From contig DDXM01000061.1 of the NCBI GenBank assembly GCA_002347485.1, positions 1 through 43,555 of the forward strand: a stretch of DNA of 43,555 bases. Direction: 5' to 3'. Numbering within the stretch: position 1 is the stretch's first letter; every line of letters starts with the position of its first letter. The DNA is from Anaerolineaceae bacterium UBA2260 (GTDB lineage Bacteria > Chloroflexota > Anaerolineae > Anaerolineales > Anaerolineaceae). Under the pieces are notes generated by a model. The model was not told the origin of the DNA. It did not search any database and saw nothing but the letters and a program-made list of their open reading frames with translations. A program made the position numbers and the translations under genes. Of the stretch, positions 13,441-20,927 are shown in pieces.

Positions 13441-15006
13441 ATGGCATCAACTATACCCTTTCCACCTGGCGCAAGCGTTGTAGCCTACATGAGAGATTCA
13501 GGCGGTGATGATCAGGATCTTTCAACTGATCAACAGCTGGATTATCTGACCAGGTGGTGTAAAGAAAACGAACTGATCATGAGTCGCGCATTTGTGGACG
13601 TTGCGACCCCAGGATCTTCAACCGTTGGCCGTGATCAATTCCTTGAAATGATCTCTCACTTCCATGATCCAGCTTGTAGTGATGCGGGTGTGATTGTTTG
13701 GAAAATGAGCCGGTTTTCCAGGGATATGGATGATTCGATGTATTACCGCGCAGATCTGCGCCGGCGTGGGTACGTGCTTTATTCGATCCATGACAATATT
13801 CCAGACTCTTCAGACGGTCGAATATTTGAAGCCTTGATCGACTGGCGAAATAAAAAATACTTGGAAGACCTTTCACTGGATGTAAAACGCGGTTTACACC
13901 ACATCGTGAACCAGTATAAAGCGATTCCAGGAACCCCGCCCAAAGGGTTCAAGCGGGAAGTGATCGACATAGGCAAGCGCCGGAATGGTTTGCCTCACAC
14001 AGTTTCCCGGTGGGTGCCAGATCCTGAAACATGGGAAGTATGCCGGCAGGCGTGGGTGATGCGGTCCAGGGGTGTGCCGATCAGACAGATTCATGATCAA
14101 CTGCGTCTCTTCAGCGCGCTCGGTTCCTATACGACATTTTTCACAAATCGAATTTACATAGGCGAAATGGTCTACGGTAAATCGGTGATCCATGATTACT
14201 GCGAACCGTTGATCTCTCGGGAAGTCTGGGACCTGGTTCAAAGCATGGCCAGGAAAAACTCTAAGGATTATAATCCGATGAAAGGTATGTTAAACGCAAA
14301 GCATCCCAGGCGTGCCAATAGTAGATTCATCCTGAGCGGTCTCGTATATTGCGCCAGGTGCGGTTCCTTGATGAATGGGGATTCCGTAAATTTCAGGTCT
14401 GGAAAACGACTTGATTACTACCACTGCGGGAAATCTCACAGGAATATGGAATGTAAAGCCTTGAGAATTCCCAAAGAAGCCCTGGAGACGATCGTGATCG
14501 ATCAACTCGCACAATACATCATGGATCCTTCAATCCTTCAAATGACTGAAGAGGAAATGGATAATAACCACCGGGAAAAAACGGACAAACAAAGGATCAG
14601 TCTCGCAGCTCTCAAAGCTGAAACTGAAGAAAACCAGCGTAAGATCAGGAACCTGGCAATCAAGATCAGTGAAGATTACAGTAAATCAACCGCCCTGGTG
14701 GAGCTTTTACATGAGCTTGAACACAAGGAAAGCGCCCTACAGATCCAATTAGAAGCGCTCCGCGCCCAGGCTGATAAGAATCTAACCTTTACACCTTCCC
14801 CGCAATATCGGGAAGACCTGGCAAAAGCTCTTGATCTGCTTAAAACTGAAGATGATCGATCCCTGAAAAAGAGGATCATTCAGCAATTCGTAAAGCAAAT
14901 CATGGCTGAGCGTGAAGGGGATAAGATCCGGGGGGTTGTATATTTTAGATACCCAGAAATTGACGACACTACGACAAAGAGCCACCGAAGGGAATCGAAC
15001 CCTTGA
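13441..15006 (+). CDS. int: Large serine integrase, C-terminus rewritten by integration
   Basis: Site-specific recombinase of the serine family that integrates and excises the element. The N-terminal catalytic domain shows VVAYMRDSGGDDQDLSTDQQ, with the nucleophile most likely Ser20, and VIVWKMSRFSRDMDDS. A recombinase domain, a zinc ribbon (CARCG, then YYHCGKSHRNMECKALRI) and a long coiled coil (about 390-460) follow. The 521-residue frame runs through the 19-bp att core into the antisense strand of tRNA-Thr, so the last residues ESNP are tRNA-derived. In a circle the frame would instead continue for 30 codons from 4110 and stop at 4200-4202, giving 547 residues. The ribosome site is weak, so coupling to the previous gene is likely. 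Confidence 0.93.
   Translation: MASTIPFPPGASVVAYMRDSGGDDQDLSTDQQLDYLTRWCKENELIMSRAFVDVATPGSSTVGRDQFLEMISHFHDPACSDAGVIVWKMSRFSRDMDDSMYYRADLRRRGYVLYSIHDNIPDSSDGRIFEALIDWRNKKYLEDLSLDVKRGLHHIVNQYKAIPGTPPKGFKREVIDIGKRRNGLPHTVSRWVPDPETWEVCRQAWVMRSRGVPIRQIHDQLRLFSALGSYTTFFTNRIYIGEMVYGKSVIHDYCEPLISREVWDLVQSMARKNSKDYNPMKGMLNAKHPRRANSRFILSGLVYCARCGSLMNGDSVNFRSGKRLDYYHCGKSHRNMECKALRIPKEALETIVIDQLAQYIMDPSILQMTEEEMDNNHREKTDKQRISLAALKAETEENQRKIRNLAIKISEDYSKSTALVELLHELEHKESALQIQLEALRAQADKNLTFTPSPQYREDLAKALDLLKTEDDRSLKKRIIQQFVKQIMAEREGDKIRGVVYFRYPEIDDTTTKSHRRESNP
14974..14992. repeat. attR core, shared with the tRNA-Thr 3' end and the integrase 3' end
   Basis: ACAAAGAGCCACCGAAGGG is identical to 4092-4110. 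Its last 13 bases are the complement of the tRNA discriminator, acceptor 3' strand and one T-stem strand. The same bases are integrase codons 512-517 plus one base. Confidence 0.85.
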
Positions 15007-15052
15007 CCCGTCGCTTACGAAGCGACTGCTCTGCCGGCTGAGCTACGGTGGC
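14980..15052 (-). tRNA. tRNA-Thr (anticodon CGT)
   Basis: A 73-nt cloverleaf on the minus strand: acceptor GCCACCG with CGGTGGC, D-arm GCTC/GAGC, anticodon arm GTCGC-TTCGTAA-GCGAC with CGT at positions 34-36, T-arm AAGGG-TTCGATT-CCCTT, discriminator T. CCA is not encoded. Reads ACG codons. Its 3' end is the integration target; the element side restores the same 13 bases, so the tRNA stays intact. Confidence 0.96.
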
Positions 15053-15129
15053 TTGTTTCAAACGCCGGAATTATAACAGCACTCCATCACGTATGGCAAG
15101 CGTCCGCTGAAAATTCACTGCCGATCACC

Positions 15130-16329
15130 TCACTCTCCGGAATGTTTGCGGTTCATGCGCCCTGCGCGTTGCACCGCACCCTTGCCATATTTCTCCTGCA
15201 GGTCGTCGAGCGCGTTCAGCAGTTTTCTTTCCTTCTCAGTCTGCTGGTCGAAGAGGGATAGCTGGTGAACCTGGTCGACCAGATTTGAGCCGCCCACGCC
15301 GATCAACCGCACAGGTCGACCCGCCTGCCAGAGTTTCATCAATAAAGATTCTGCCGTGCTGTAAATGACGCTGTCCTGGTCGGTAGGTGCTGGCAGCGCG
15401 ACTTGCCGGGTGTGTGTGCTGAAATCCGACCACCGGAGCTTGAGCCGAATGACACGCGCGCACACACCATCGCAGCGCATGCGGTAACCCACCTTGACGG
15501 AAAGATCACGCAAAACACCGCGCAGGTAAGCCAGGTCTGCAGTATCTTTTGCGAAGGTCACCTCCTGGCTGATCGACTTGGCTTCAAATTCCACGGTCAC
15601 CGGCCGGTCATCGATCCCCTGCGCGTGGCGGTGCAGGTCAGCGCCGTACTTCCCGAAACGTCTTTCCAGAACATCCACGGGACAATTGGCGATATCCCCG
15701 ATTGTACACAAGCCCATATCCGCCAGGCTGGCTTCCATCTTCGGTCCCACTCCCCACATGGCTTTGGCTGGCAGCGGCGCCAGGAATTCCCGCTCAGTGC
15801 CCGCAGGAACGCATAATACCGAGCGCGGGTAATCACTGCCCTTGCTGCGGCTCTTGCCGGTATCTGTGGCGATCTTGGCCACCAGTTTGCAGCTCGCCGC
15901 GCCGATGGAACACGGCAGCCCGGTCTCCTTTCTTACCCGTTCCTGCAGGTTGCGTGCGATCACCTCCACAGGTTCTGGCAGATCACTCACTTCAACGAAT
16001 GCCTCATCCACCGAAACCTGCTCCACCAGTCCGCTTAACTGGTGCAGGATCGCCATCACCTGCTGCGATTTGGAATGGTAATCAGCAAAATTACTGGAAA
16101 TGAGAATCAAATTCGGGCACAATCGCAGCGCCTGCCCGGTCGGCATAGCGGAATGCACACCATACTTACGCGCTGGGTACGAACAGGTTGAGATTACCCC
16201 GCGCTGACCTGCCTGCCCCCCCACAGCGAAAGCCTTCCCTGCCAGTGAGGGATCCTTTTGTTCCTCCACTGCGCAGAAGAACGCGTCGAGGTCAAGATGC
16301 AATATCTTGCGGGGCACGGTGTGGTTCAT
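15130..16329 (-). CDS. dinB: DNA polymerase IV (Y-family)
   Basis: Error-prone translesion polymerase. The 399-residue protein has the catalytic LHLDLDAFF motif (Asp13), the second acidic pair in QVSVDEAFVEVSD, helix-hairpin-helix DNA binding around LPAKAMWGVGPKMEASLADMG, and a C-terminal QLSLF at residues 356-360 that is a canonical beta-clamp binding motif. It stands alone. A LexA-like dyad lies between its -35 and -10 elements, which suggests SOS control. The -10 is so near the ATG that the leader would be only a few bases. Confidence 0.95.
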   Translation of the reverse strand: MNHTVPRKILHLDLDAFFCAVEEQKDPSLAGKAFAVGGQAGQRGVISTCSYPARKYGVHSAMPTGQALRLCPNLILISSNFADYHSKSQQVMAILHQLSGLVEQVSVDEAFVEVSDLPEPVEVIARNLQERVRKETGLPCSIGAASCKLVAKIATDTGKSRSKGSDYPRSVLCVPAGTEREFLAPLPAKAMWGVGPKMEASLADMGLCTIGDIANCPVDVLERRFGKYGADLHRHAQGIDDRPVTVEFEAKSISQEVTFAKDTADLAYLRGVLRDLSVKVGYRMRCDGVCARVIRLKLRWSDFSTHTRQVALPAPTDQDSVIYSTAESLLMKLWQAGRPVRLIGVGGSNLVDQVHQLSLFDQQTEKERKLLNALDDLQEKYGKGAVQRAGRMNRKHSGE

Positions 16330-16338
16330 CCTATCATT

Positions 16339-16366
16339 AGTGTAGCACTTTTGTTCTAATTGTCAA
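16339..16366 (-). promoter_or_regulatory. dinB promoter with embedded LexA-like dyad
   Basis: On the minus strand TTGACA (16366-16361), a 16-base spacer and TACACT (16344-16339). The spacer holds TAGAAC-AAAA-GTGCTA (16358-16343), an imperfect dyad resembling the GAACN4GTTC LexA box of Gram-positive bacteria. Binding there would block the promoter. Confidence 0.6.
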
Positions 16367-16409
16367 TAGAAAATTACCGCAGCCTGGATCCGCACTGCGG
16401 TTGGGTTGA

Positions 16410-17468
16410 TCACGCCTCCGACATCGCTTCTTTCAGCGCGGTGATCGGCGGGATAGATGTGGGATCAATATCATACAGAATGGCAAGGTAATAAGCCACG
16501 TAATCCCCGAACAACAACGCGCTCCATATCTGTGCCAGGCGCGATTCCCCTTTGGCATTGAAGGAATCCGTCGCGATGCCTTCCAACATGAAGATTTCGC
16601 GTGTCATCTGCAGCCTTAATTGATTTCGAGGATGCTCTTGTGAAGCAGCGAGGAACATGGCGTATTCATGCCTCACCTGCTCTCCAGAGTTGTAAATTCC
16701 AGCCAGGGTATTATGATCAGCTTCCGGCAGCGGCTCATAGACTGCGAAGGCCTTGGCAACCTCGTTGAACTGTGTCTTCCAGCGACGCGCCACCGGGGTC
16801 AGCAAGCCCCCCGCGAAAATCATCACATGCCGCCCGACAAATTGACCCGCCTGGCGTTTTGCCGGGTTTTGCATCAACGGTACCTCCGCCTTGATCCGAT
16901 CTTGAAGCGCTATCATCACGGCGCAGGTTTCTTCAACCTCAGCGCTGGCATCAGAGAGCAACCCCAGCTTTACAAGTAATGCCAGCAGTAATCCAAACGA
17001 AAAACCGACCGCGGCGCGTGGTTGCCCCGTATGAGTAAACTTCATTACCGGGATCCCCGCCTGCGAACCGGCGCGTTCAAGGCTTCCACCCGTCGTCACA
17101 ACCACGATCTGGCAATCCTTTTCCCGGGCAGCCTGAAAAGCCGAAAGTGCTTCTTCGGTATTGCCTGAATGAGAAGAGACGATCACCAGCGTACCTCTCC
17201 CAGTCGCGAAAGCAGGCAGACCGTAATCACGGTGTACAATCAAGGGCACTCCCAGTTTGTCCGAAGTGTAAGACGCGAGCAGGTCCGCCCCAATGGCTGA
17301 ACCGCCCATGCCCGCGACCACGATGCACTTTACCGTTTCCATGTCAGGTAATGCCATACGCGTGCCCAACTCATAAGCCGCGCGGAGTTGTTCAGGAAGA
17401 CCCTCGATATGTGCCAACATACCGTCAGTATCGATCTGAGAAAAATTCTGGTACGCGTTAAGTTCCAT
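16410..17468 (-). CDS. Bifunctional phosphoglucose/phosphomannose isomerase (SIS domains)
   Basis: Interconverts aldose-6-phosphates (glucose, mannose) with fructose-6-phosphate. The 352-residue protein has the SIS-type phosphosugar motif VAGMGGSAIGADLLASY (about 50-66), the serine-rich VIVSSHSGNTEEALSAF segment (about 95-111), and the C-terminal Glu and His regions (LPEADHNTLAGI; the family keeps ExxHN here). This size and motif set match the archaeal/bacterial PGI/PMI family rather than classical Pgi. GGAAGGG lies upstream of the ATG. It follows dinB in position but has its own upstream region. Confidence 0.9.
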   Translation of the reverse strand: MELNAYQNFSQIDTDGMLAHIEGLPEQLRAAYELGTRMALPDMETVKCIVVAGMGGSAIGADLLASYTSDKLGVPLIVHRDYGLPAFATGRGTLVIVSSHSGNTEEALSAFQAAREKDCQIVVVTTGGSLERAGSQAGIPVMKFTHTGQPRAAVGFSFGLLLALLVKLGLLSDASAEVEETCAVMIALQDRIKAEVPLMQNPAKRQAGQFVGRHVMIFAGGLLTPVARRWKTQFNEVAKAFAVYEPLPEADHNTLAGIYNSGEQVRHEYAMFLAASQEHPRNQLRLQMTREIFMLEGIATDSFNAKGESRLAQIWSALLFGDYVAYYLAILYDIDPTSIPPITALKEAMSEA

Positions 17469-17528
17469 AACCCTTCCTTTTTCGTGAGGATAGCGGTTTG
17501 ATTTTACCTTAAAAGCGTCTGATTCTTA

Positions 17529-17565
17529 AACACGAACAGAGCAGAAGGACTGCTCTGTTCGTGTT
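17529..17565 (-). terminator. Long perfect hairpin after the 59-aa gene
   Basis: AACACGAACAGAGCAG (17529-17544) pairs with CTGCTCTGTTCGTGTT (17550-17565), 16 bp with a 5-nt loop. It follows the minus-strand gene ending at 17578. The T-run after it is short, so termination strength is uncertain. Confidence 0.7.
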
Positions 17566-17577
17566 GACTAGTTAAGG

Positions 17578-17757
17578 TTATTTCAGTTTCTTTACCAGTT
17601 CAAGGAATTCCTGATATTCTTCTTCGAACATGTGTATGGTCACGTTGTTCAATTCCAAATTGTAGGTGGTTTCGCCATCCGGCTCTTCCGCGGACCAAAT
17701 GGTGTAACCGTCTGTCTCAGCGATCGTCTTTACTTTTGGTTCATAATTGTCTGTCAT
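17578..17757 (-). CDS. 59-aa acidic protein coupled to the PerM-type exporter
   Basis: Reads MTDNYEPKVKTIAETDGYTI to the end VKKLK. The ATG overlaps the exporter stop as ATGA, and AAAGGAGAG sits five bases upstream, so the start is certain if the gene is real. The sequence alternates short beta strands (GYTIWSAEEPDGETTYNLELNNVTIHMFEEE) and a C-terminal helix (YQEFLELVKKLK); no membrane span or motif is recognised. A small conserved partner or regulator of the exporter is possible, by position only. Confidence 0.75.
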   Translation of the reverse strand: MTDNYEPKVKTIAETDGYTIWSAEEPDGETTYNLELNNVTIHMFEEEYQEFLELVKKLK

Positions 17758-19037
17758 TTTTTCTCTCCTTTGAAAAAAATGGATCGGATTTGTAGAAAAC
17801 CTTGTTTGATGCCAGAATAGACTTTTTTTAAGAAACTCCAGACCTTCAAAGCAGTTCCTTTAAGGCCTCTCGCCAGGCGGCCGATTGTCACCCTAAGGGA
17901 CTCTGGTGGAGCGATCATCTTCAGGTTGGCCCATGGATCCTGGTCAGATAACTTCCGCAGGATGTATGTGAAGATCAATTTCAACGAAGCCAGGACCGGC
18001 GCAGCCAGGAGCATGCCCAAAAAACCAAAAAGGTTGGCTGAGACGATCACCATCACCAGTACTGCCGCGGGATGGACCTCAAGCGCATCGGACATCACCC
18101 TCGGGACCATGAAATTATCAAGCAGCAGGTCAGAGACCCAGGCGCAGCCAACCACCAGCAAAGCGTAAGGGAAAGGCAGCATGCCAAAATGATTGGGCTG
18201 GAAAAGCGCTACCAATCCGTACGTCGTCCATGCAACCGCGGGACCCACGTAGGGCACGAACCTCGCCAGACCGGCCAGGATCGCCAACAGGAAGAAGTAG
18301 CGCACACCCAGGATGCTCAGCAGTACAGAATAATAAGCAATGGTGATCAGGATCACCACCAATTGACCGCGCAGGAAGGCGTTCCAAATGTGCCCGAGTT
18401 GTTGACCCAGCCTGGACATATCTTCCTGGTACCCCGGTATGCGTAAGAAGATCAATCCTTCTTGCGCTGCGGTCGATTCCGCCAGGATGAAATACGAGAT
18501 CAGGAGCGTAAAAACCAGCCAGATGAGCGTATTGCCGATCCCTGAAGCCACCGATCCGATCAGGCTGCCCATTTGCGATAGGATTGGTTGGACAATGTTT
18601 AGCAACTCCGTCCACAGACTATCCAAATCAAAGCGCGAAAGGTCAAAATAGAATGGACCTATTCGCAGGGGTTGGCTGGAAATTTCTTCGAAAAACGCCG
18701 GGATTTGGGTGATTAAGTCCTGGATGTACGTGAGCAGGTTTTGCACCTGATCGACGAGTGAGATCCCACCCCAGGCTAATAAACCGATGATCGCTGCAAA
18801 CAGGATCAGGTAAAGCAGGAGCGAGATGACCGCCCAGGGGATCTTGAGTTTCTTATTGAAGAATGTCGCCAGCGGATGAAAAAGATACGCCAGCAGAATG
18901 GATACCAATATCGGAGCGAGAATATTCTGGAACCGGATGATGAGTATCAGCATCAAACCGGCCAGTGTTAGACCAACCACCAATTTGGTTGTGTTGTTCC
19001 ATTTTGGCGAGGTGGTTTTTTCAGGTAGCGTCATCAT
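17754..19037 (-). CDS. AI-2E/PerM family transporter
   Basis: A 427-residue inner-membrane protein with about eight hydrophobic spans in the 2 + large loop + 5-6 arrangement of the AI-2E exporter (PerM, UPF0118) family. Diagnostic pieces are ILAPILVSILLAYLFHPLATFF, the extracytoplasmic loop around residues 95-150, GVRYFFLLAILAGLARFVPYVGPAV and the DNFMVPRVMSDALEVHPAAVLVMVIVSANLFGFLGMLLAAPVLA block. Substrates in the family vary (AI-2, small solutes); none can be named here. The C-terminal 70 residues are a basic cytoplasmic extension. Two ATGs in a row begin the gene (19037 and 19034), and TATAAT lies only a few bases upstream, so the message may be leaderless. Confidence 0.9.
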   Translation of the reverse strand: MMTLPEKTTSPKWNNTTKLVVGLTLAGLMLILIIRFQNILAPILVSILLAYLFHPLATFFNKKLKIPWAVISLLLYLILFAAIIGLLAWGGISLVDQVQNLLTYIQDLITQIPAFFEEISSQPLRIGPFYFDLSRFDLDSLWTELLNIVQPILSQMGSLIGSVASGIGNTLIWLVFTLLISYFILAESTAAQEGLIFLRIPGYQEDMSRLGQQLGHIWNAFLRGQLVVILITIAYYSVLLSILGVRYFFLLAILAGLARFVPYVGPAVAWTTYGLVALFQPNHFGMLPFPYALLVVGCAWVSDLLLDNFMVPRVMSDALEVHPAAVLVMVIVSANLFGFLGMLLAAPVLASLKLIFTYILRKLSDQDPWANLKMIAPPESLRVTIGRLARGLKGTALKVWSFLKKVYSGIKQGFLQIRSIFFKGEKK

Positions 19038-19041
19038 AGTT

Positions 19042-19047
19042 ATTATA
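19042..19047 (-). promoter_or_regulatory. Candidate -10 element of the AI-2E family gene
   Basis: TATAAT on the minus strand ends four bases before the first ATG and seven bases before the second. No clear -35 is seen. Confidence 0.4.
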
Positions 19048-19068
19048 AAGGATTTACTCTCATAAAAG

Positions 19069-19094
19069 AAGAACTGGCAGATCTGCCAGTTCTT
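19069..19094. terminator. Terminator of the FHA gene
   Basis: A 26-bp perfect palindrome, AAGAACTGGCAGA (19069-19081) with TCTGCCAGTTCTT (19082-19094). On the minus strand it follows the FHA stop and leads into CTTTTATG; on the plus strand it leads into TTTTT. The stem must leave a small central loop. Confidence 0.75.
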
Positions 19095-19109
19095 TTTCCG
19101 CTTTCCAAT

Positions 19110-19838
19110 TTATGGACAGACGCCCGGTTGAATGGCGTTGAAGATGCCGGGAAAGAGCATGCAGTAACTATTGGTCACCTCAATGATCAACCACGGAATG
19201 ACGCAGAAAACAAGCAGGATGCCAATGACGACTAATAGCGCAATCAACCAGCCGGAGCGCTTCTTTTTCTCAGGCGCGGGTGGTTGAGCCACCGGTTCAG
19301 GCGGTGTGATTGGCGAGTAAACCCGCTCACCAACTTGCTGCGGGGTTTGAAGCGGGGGAACGGCGACTGGTGGAATCGCTTGAGGTTTGGGTCGCGGCGG
19401 AGGTGTGTACTGAGGCGCGGCGGGTGGGATTGTTGGCGTAAACTGTGGAGCTGCGGGGATCGGCTGGGATTGCGAACCAACGGATTGCGAAGCCCCTGGT
19501 GCCGGTCTGCGGAAAGCCGCCACCGTGGCGTCAGGATCTATCATGGAAAAATCGTATTTCAACTGCATATTTTCACCAAAGGTGATGATCTCACCCGGGG
19601 TCAGCAACACCGGGGCGGAGAGGCGTTGACCGCGAATGAAAGTGCCATTCGTTGATCCGAGGTCTTCAATGGCATAGGTATTGCCAGTCAGCACCAGGCG
19701 CGCGTGACGACGGGAAACTTCAGGGTCGCTGATCACGATATCATTGCTGAGATCACGCCCGATGAACAACTCGGTTTTTTCCAGGGGATATTCAGTTCCC
19801 GCGGTGACACCTGTTTGTAAGATCAATCGATAAGCCAT
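19110..19838 (-). CDS. FHA-domain protein with C-terminal membrane anchor
   Basis: A 242-residue protein. Residues about 1-95 form a forkhead-associated domain with the phosphothreonine-binding signature: IGRDLSNDIVISDPEVSRRHARL, then EDLGSTNGTFIRG. Residues about 105-195 are a Pro/Gln/Ala-rich linker, followed by a basic KKKRSGW and one membrane span (LIALLVVIGILLVFCVIPWLIIEV) with a short exterior tail. It probably reads Ser/Thr-kinase phosphorylation at the membrane; no kinase gene lies in the window. GGAGG precedes the ATG. Confidence 0.9.
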   Translation of the reverse strand: MAYRLILQTGVTAGTEYPLEKTELFIGRDLSNDIVISDPEVSRRHARLVLTGNTYAIEDLGSTNGTFIRGQRLSAPVLLTPGEIITFGENMQLKYDFSMIDPDATVAAFRRPAPGASQSVGSQSQPIPAAPQFTPTIPPAAPQYTPPPRPKPQAIPPVAVPPLQTPQQVGERVYSPITPPEPVAQPPAPEKKKRSGWLIALLVVIGILLVFCVIPWLIIEVTNSYCMLFPGIFNAIQPGVCP

Positions 19839-19862
19839 TTGAATACCTCCTTGTACAGGATT

Positions 19863-19891
19863 AGTTTAGCAATTGTCTTGATGGATGTCAA
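19863..19891 (-). promoter_or_regulatory. Promoter of the FHA gene
   Basis: On the minus strand a perfect TTGACA (19891-19886), a 17-base spacer and TAAACT (19868-19863), about 25 bases before the ATG. Confidence 0.75.
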
Positions 19892-20073
19892 CGATAAGAC
19901 GTATTTCCAAAAACTCATTAATTGGATGATATAGTCCTCTCACAGCACCACGATACCGCGTTGGATATATTCAAGCGGAATTTATCACATCAAAATATGC
20001 GAAGGTTTTACAAATTGTTCGCTGGTACCTGGAAAATGGCCTAAAAAGACCCCGCCATGCCGTGTGTTGCGTA

Positions 20074-20185
20074 GTTTTGAACCTGCCGAAGCAGGTGGAT
20101 CCTGCCACAGAGCTTCGCCTTGGCCGAAGCCTATCGCGTTACCCTGTTGAGTGAAGGATCCTTTTAGGAAGTGTTGGCTCAAAAC
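20074..20185. repeat. Structured intergenic segment with terminal inverted repeats
   Basis: GTTTTGAACC (20074-20083) faces GGCTCAAAAC (20176-20185), one mismatch in ten. Inside are the hairpin CCTGC-CGAA-GCAGG (20082-20095) and two GGATCC sites. It could be a small non-autonomous repeat or a structured RNA. The rest of the gap 19839-20296 shows only the FHA promoter and a weak TAAAAT at 20241 before thpR. Confidence 0.35.
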
Positions 20186-20296
20186 CGATGTCGCAGCATC
20201 ACGAACACAGCAGGGTGATGTTTTTATACCATGATTTAGGTAAAATGTGTAGAGATACCAAGACAAAGAAACCAAGACGCGCCACCCTGGAGTGAT

Positions 20297-20884
20297 ATGT
20301 CCACCCTCATTCGATCCTTCATCGCGATCCCGCTTCCACCCCAAATCCTCACAAACCTGGTCGCCTTCACCCGGCAGCACGGGTTGCATTCCCGCGAGTC
20401 CGGGTTCAAACCGGTCAAAGCCGAGAACATGCACCTTTCGCTTAAATTCCTGGGAGAGATCGACCAAAACCAGGTACGCGAGGTTAGCCAGGCGCTGACG
20501 CAAATCACAGCCAGCCTAGATCCATTCCGCGCTGCGGTGCGCGGGATTGGCGCTTTCCCGAATTGGTCCAACCGCGTGCGGGTGATCTGGGTCGGGGTAG
20601 AGCCAGTAGAACCGATACGATCGGTCTACCGGCTTATCGACGAAGCAACCGTTAAGATCGGGGTCCCTTCAGAAGACAGGGCTTTTTCACCACACCTCAC
20701 GCTGGCGCGGATTTCATTCATGACGAGGGAATCGGAACTTGCCTTCAAAAGGCTCAAATCGATCTCCCCCGAACCGGAATTCGGTGAATTCATGGCCGAC
20801 AAGGTTGTTTTCTATCGATCGACATTACTTCCGCAAGGACCTGTTTACAACCTGATCTCCAGCCATCCTTTTTCAGCCGGTTAA
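20297..20884 (+). CDS. thpR: RNA 2',3'-cyclic phosphodiesterase (2'-5' RNA ligase family)
   Basis: Opens 2',3'-cyclic phosphate ends of RNA; older name LigT. The 195-residue protein has both catalytic HxTx-type motifs of the 2H phosphoesterase fold: HLSL (His46) and HLTL (His133). The N-terminal RSFIAIPLP is typical. GGAGTGAT lies before the ATG at 20297. It reads toward rsfS, whose likely start is 44 bases past the thpR stop. Confidence 0.93.
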   Translation: MSTLIRSFIAIPLPPQILTNLVAFTRQHGLHSRESGFKPVKAENMHLSLKFLGEIDQNQVREVSQALTQITASLDPFRAAVRGIGAFPNWSNRVRVIWVGVEPVEPIRSVYRLIDEATVKIGVPSEDRAFSPHLTLARISFMTRESELAFKRLKSISPEPEFGEFMADKVVFYRSTLLPQGPVYNLISSHPFSAG

Positions 20885-20927
20885 GAACTATGCTAAAATT
20901 CACCTATCTTGCATAACGAGGTGCACA

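Larger units (their letters stand above)
4092..14992. mobile_element. 10.9-kb integrated element at tRNA-Thr(CGT), satellite-like or reduced prophage
   Basis: Bounded by a 19-bp direct repeat and ended by a large serine integrase next to the tRNA end. All recognisable genes inside read on the plus strand, while the flanking chromosomal genes udk and dinB are on the minus strand. Contents in order: zinc-ribbon protein, AT-rich unknown, ribbon-helix-helix protein, two small proteins, RecT, possible tail chaperone, tape-measure-like protein, gp10-like protein, zinc-finger/P-loop fusion, replication initiator, small membrane protein, two unknowns, a 434-base non-coding stretch, three small genes and the integrase. 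No terminase, portal, capsid, holin or lysin is recognised. Joining 4091 to 14974 (with a single core copy) reconstructs an intact empty tRNA site. Confidence 0.88.

Noticed and set aside
15403..15816. Plus-strand open frames opposite dinB
   Set aside because: Antisense shadows of a clear Pol IV gene, without ribosome sites.
19985..20503. A 172-codon minus-strand open frame overlapping thpR
   Set aside because: It runs opposite thpR, lacks a ribosome site and its translation shows no protein character.
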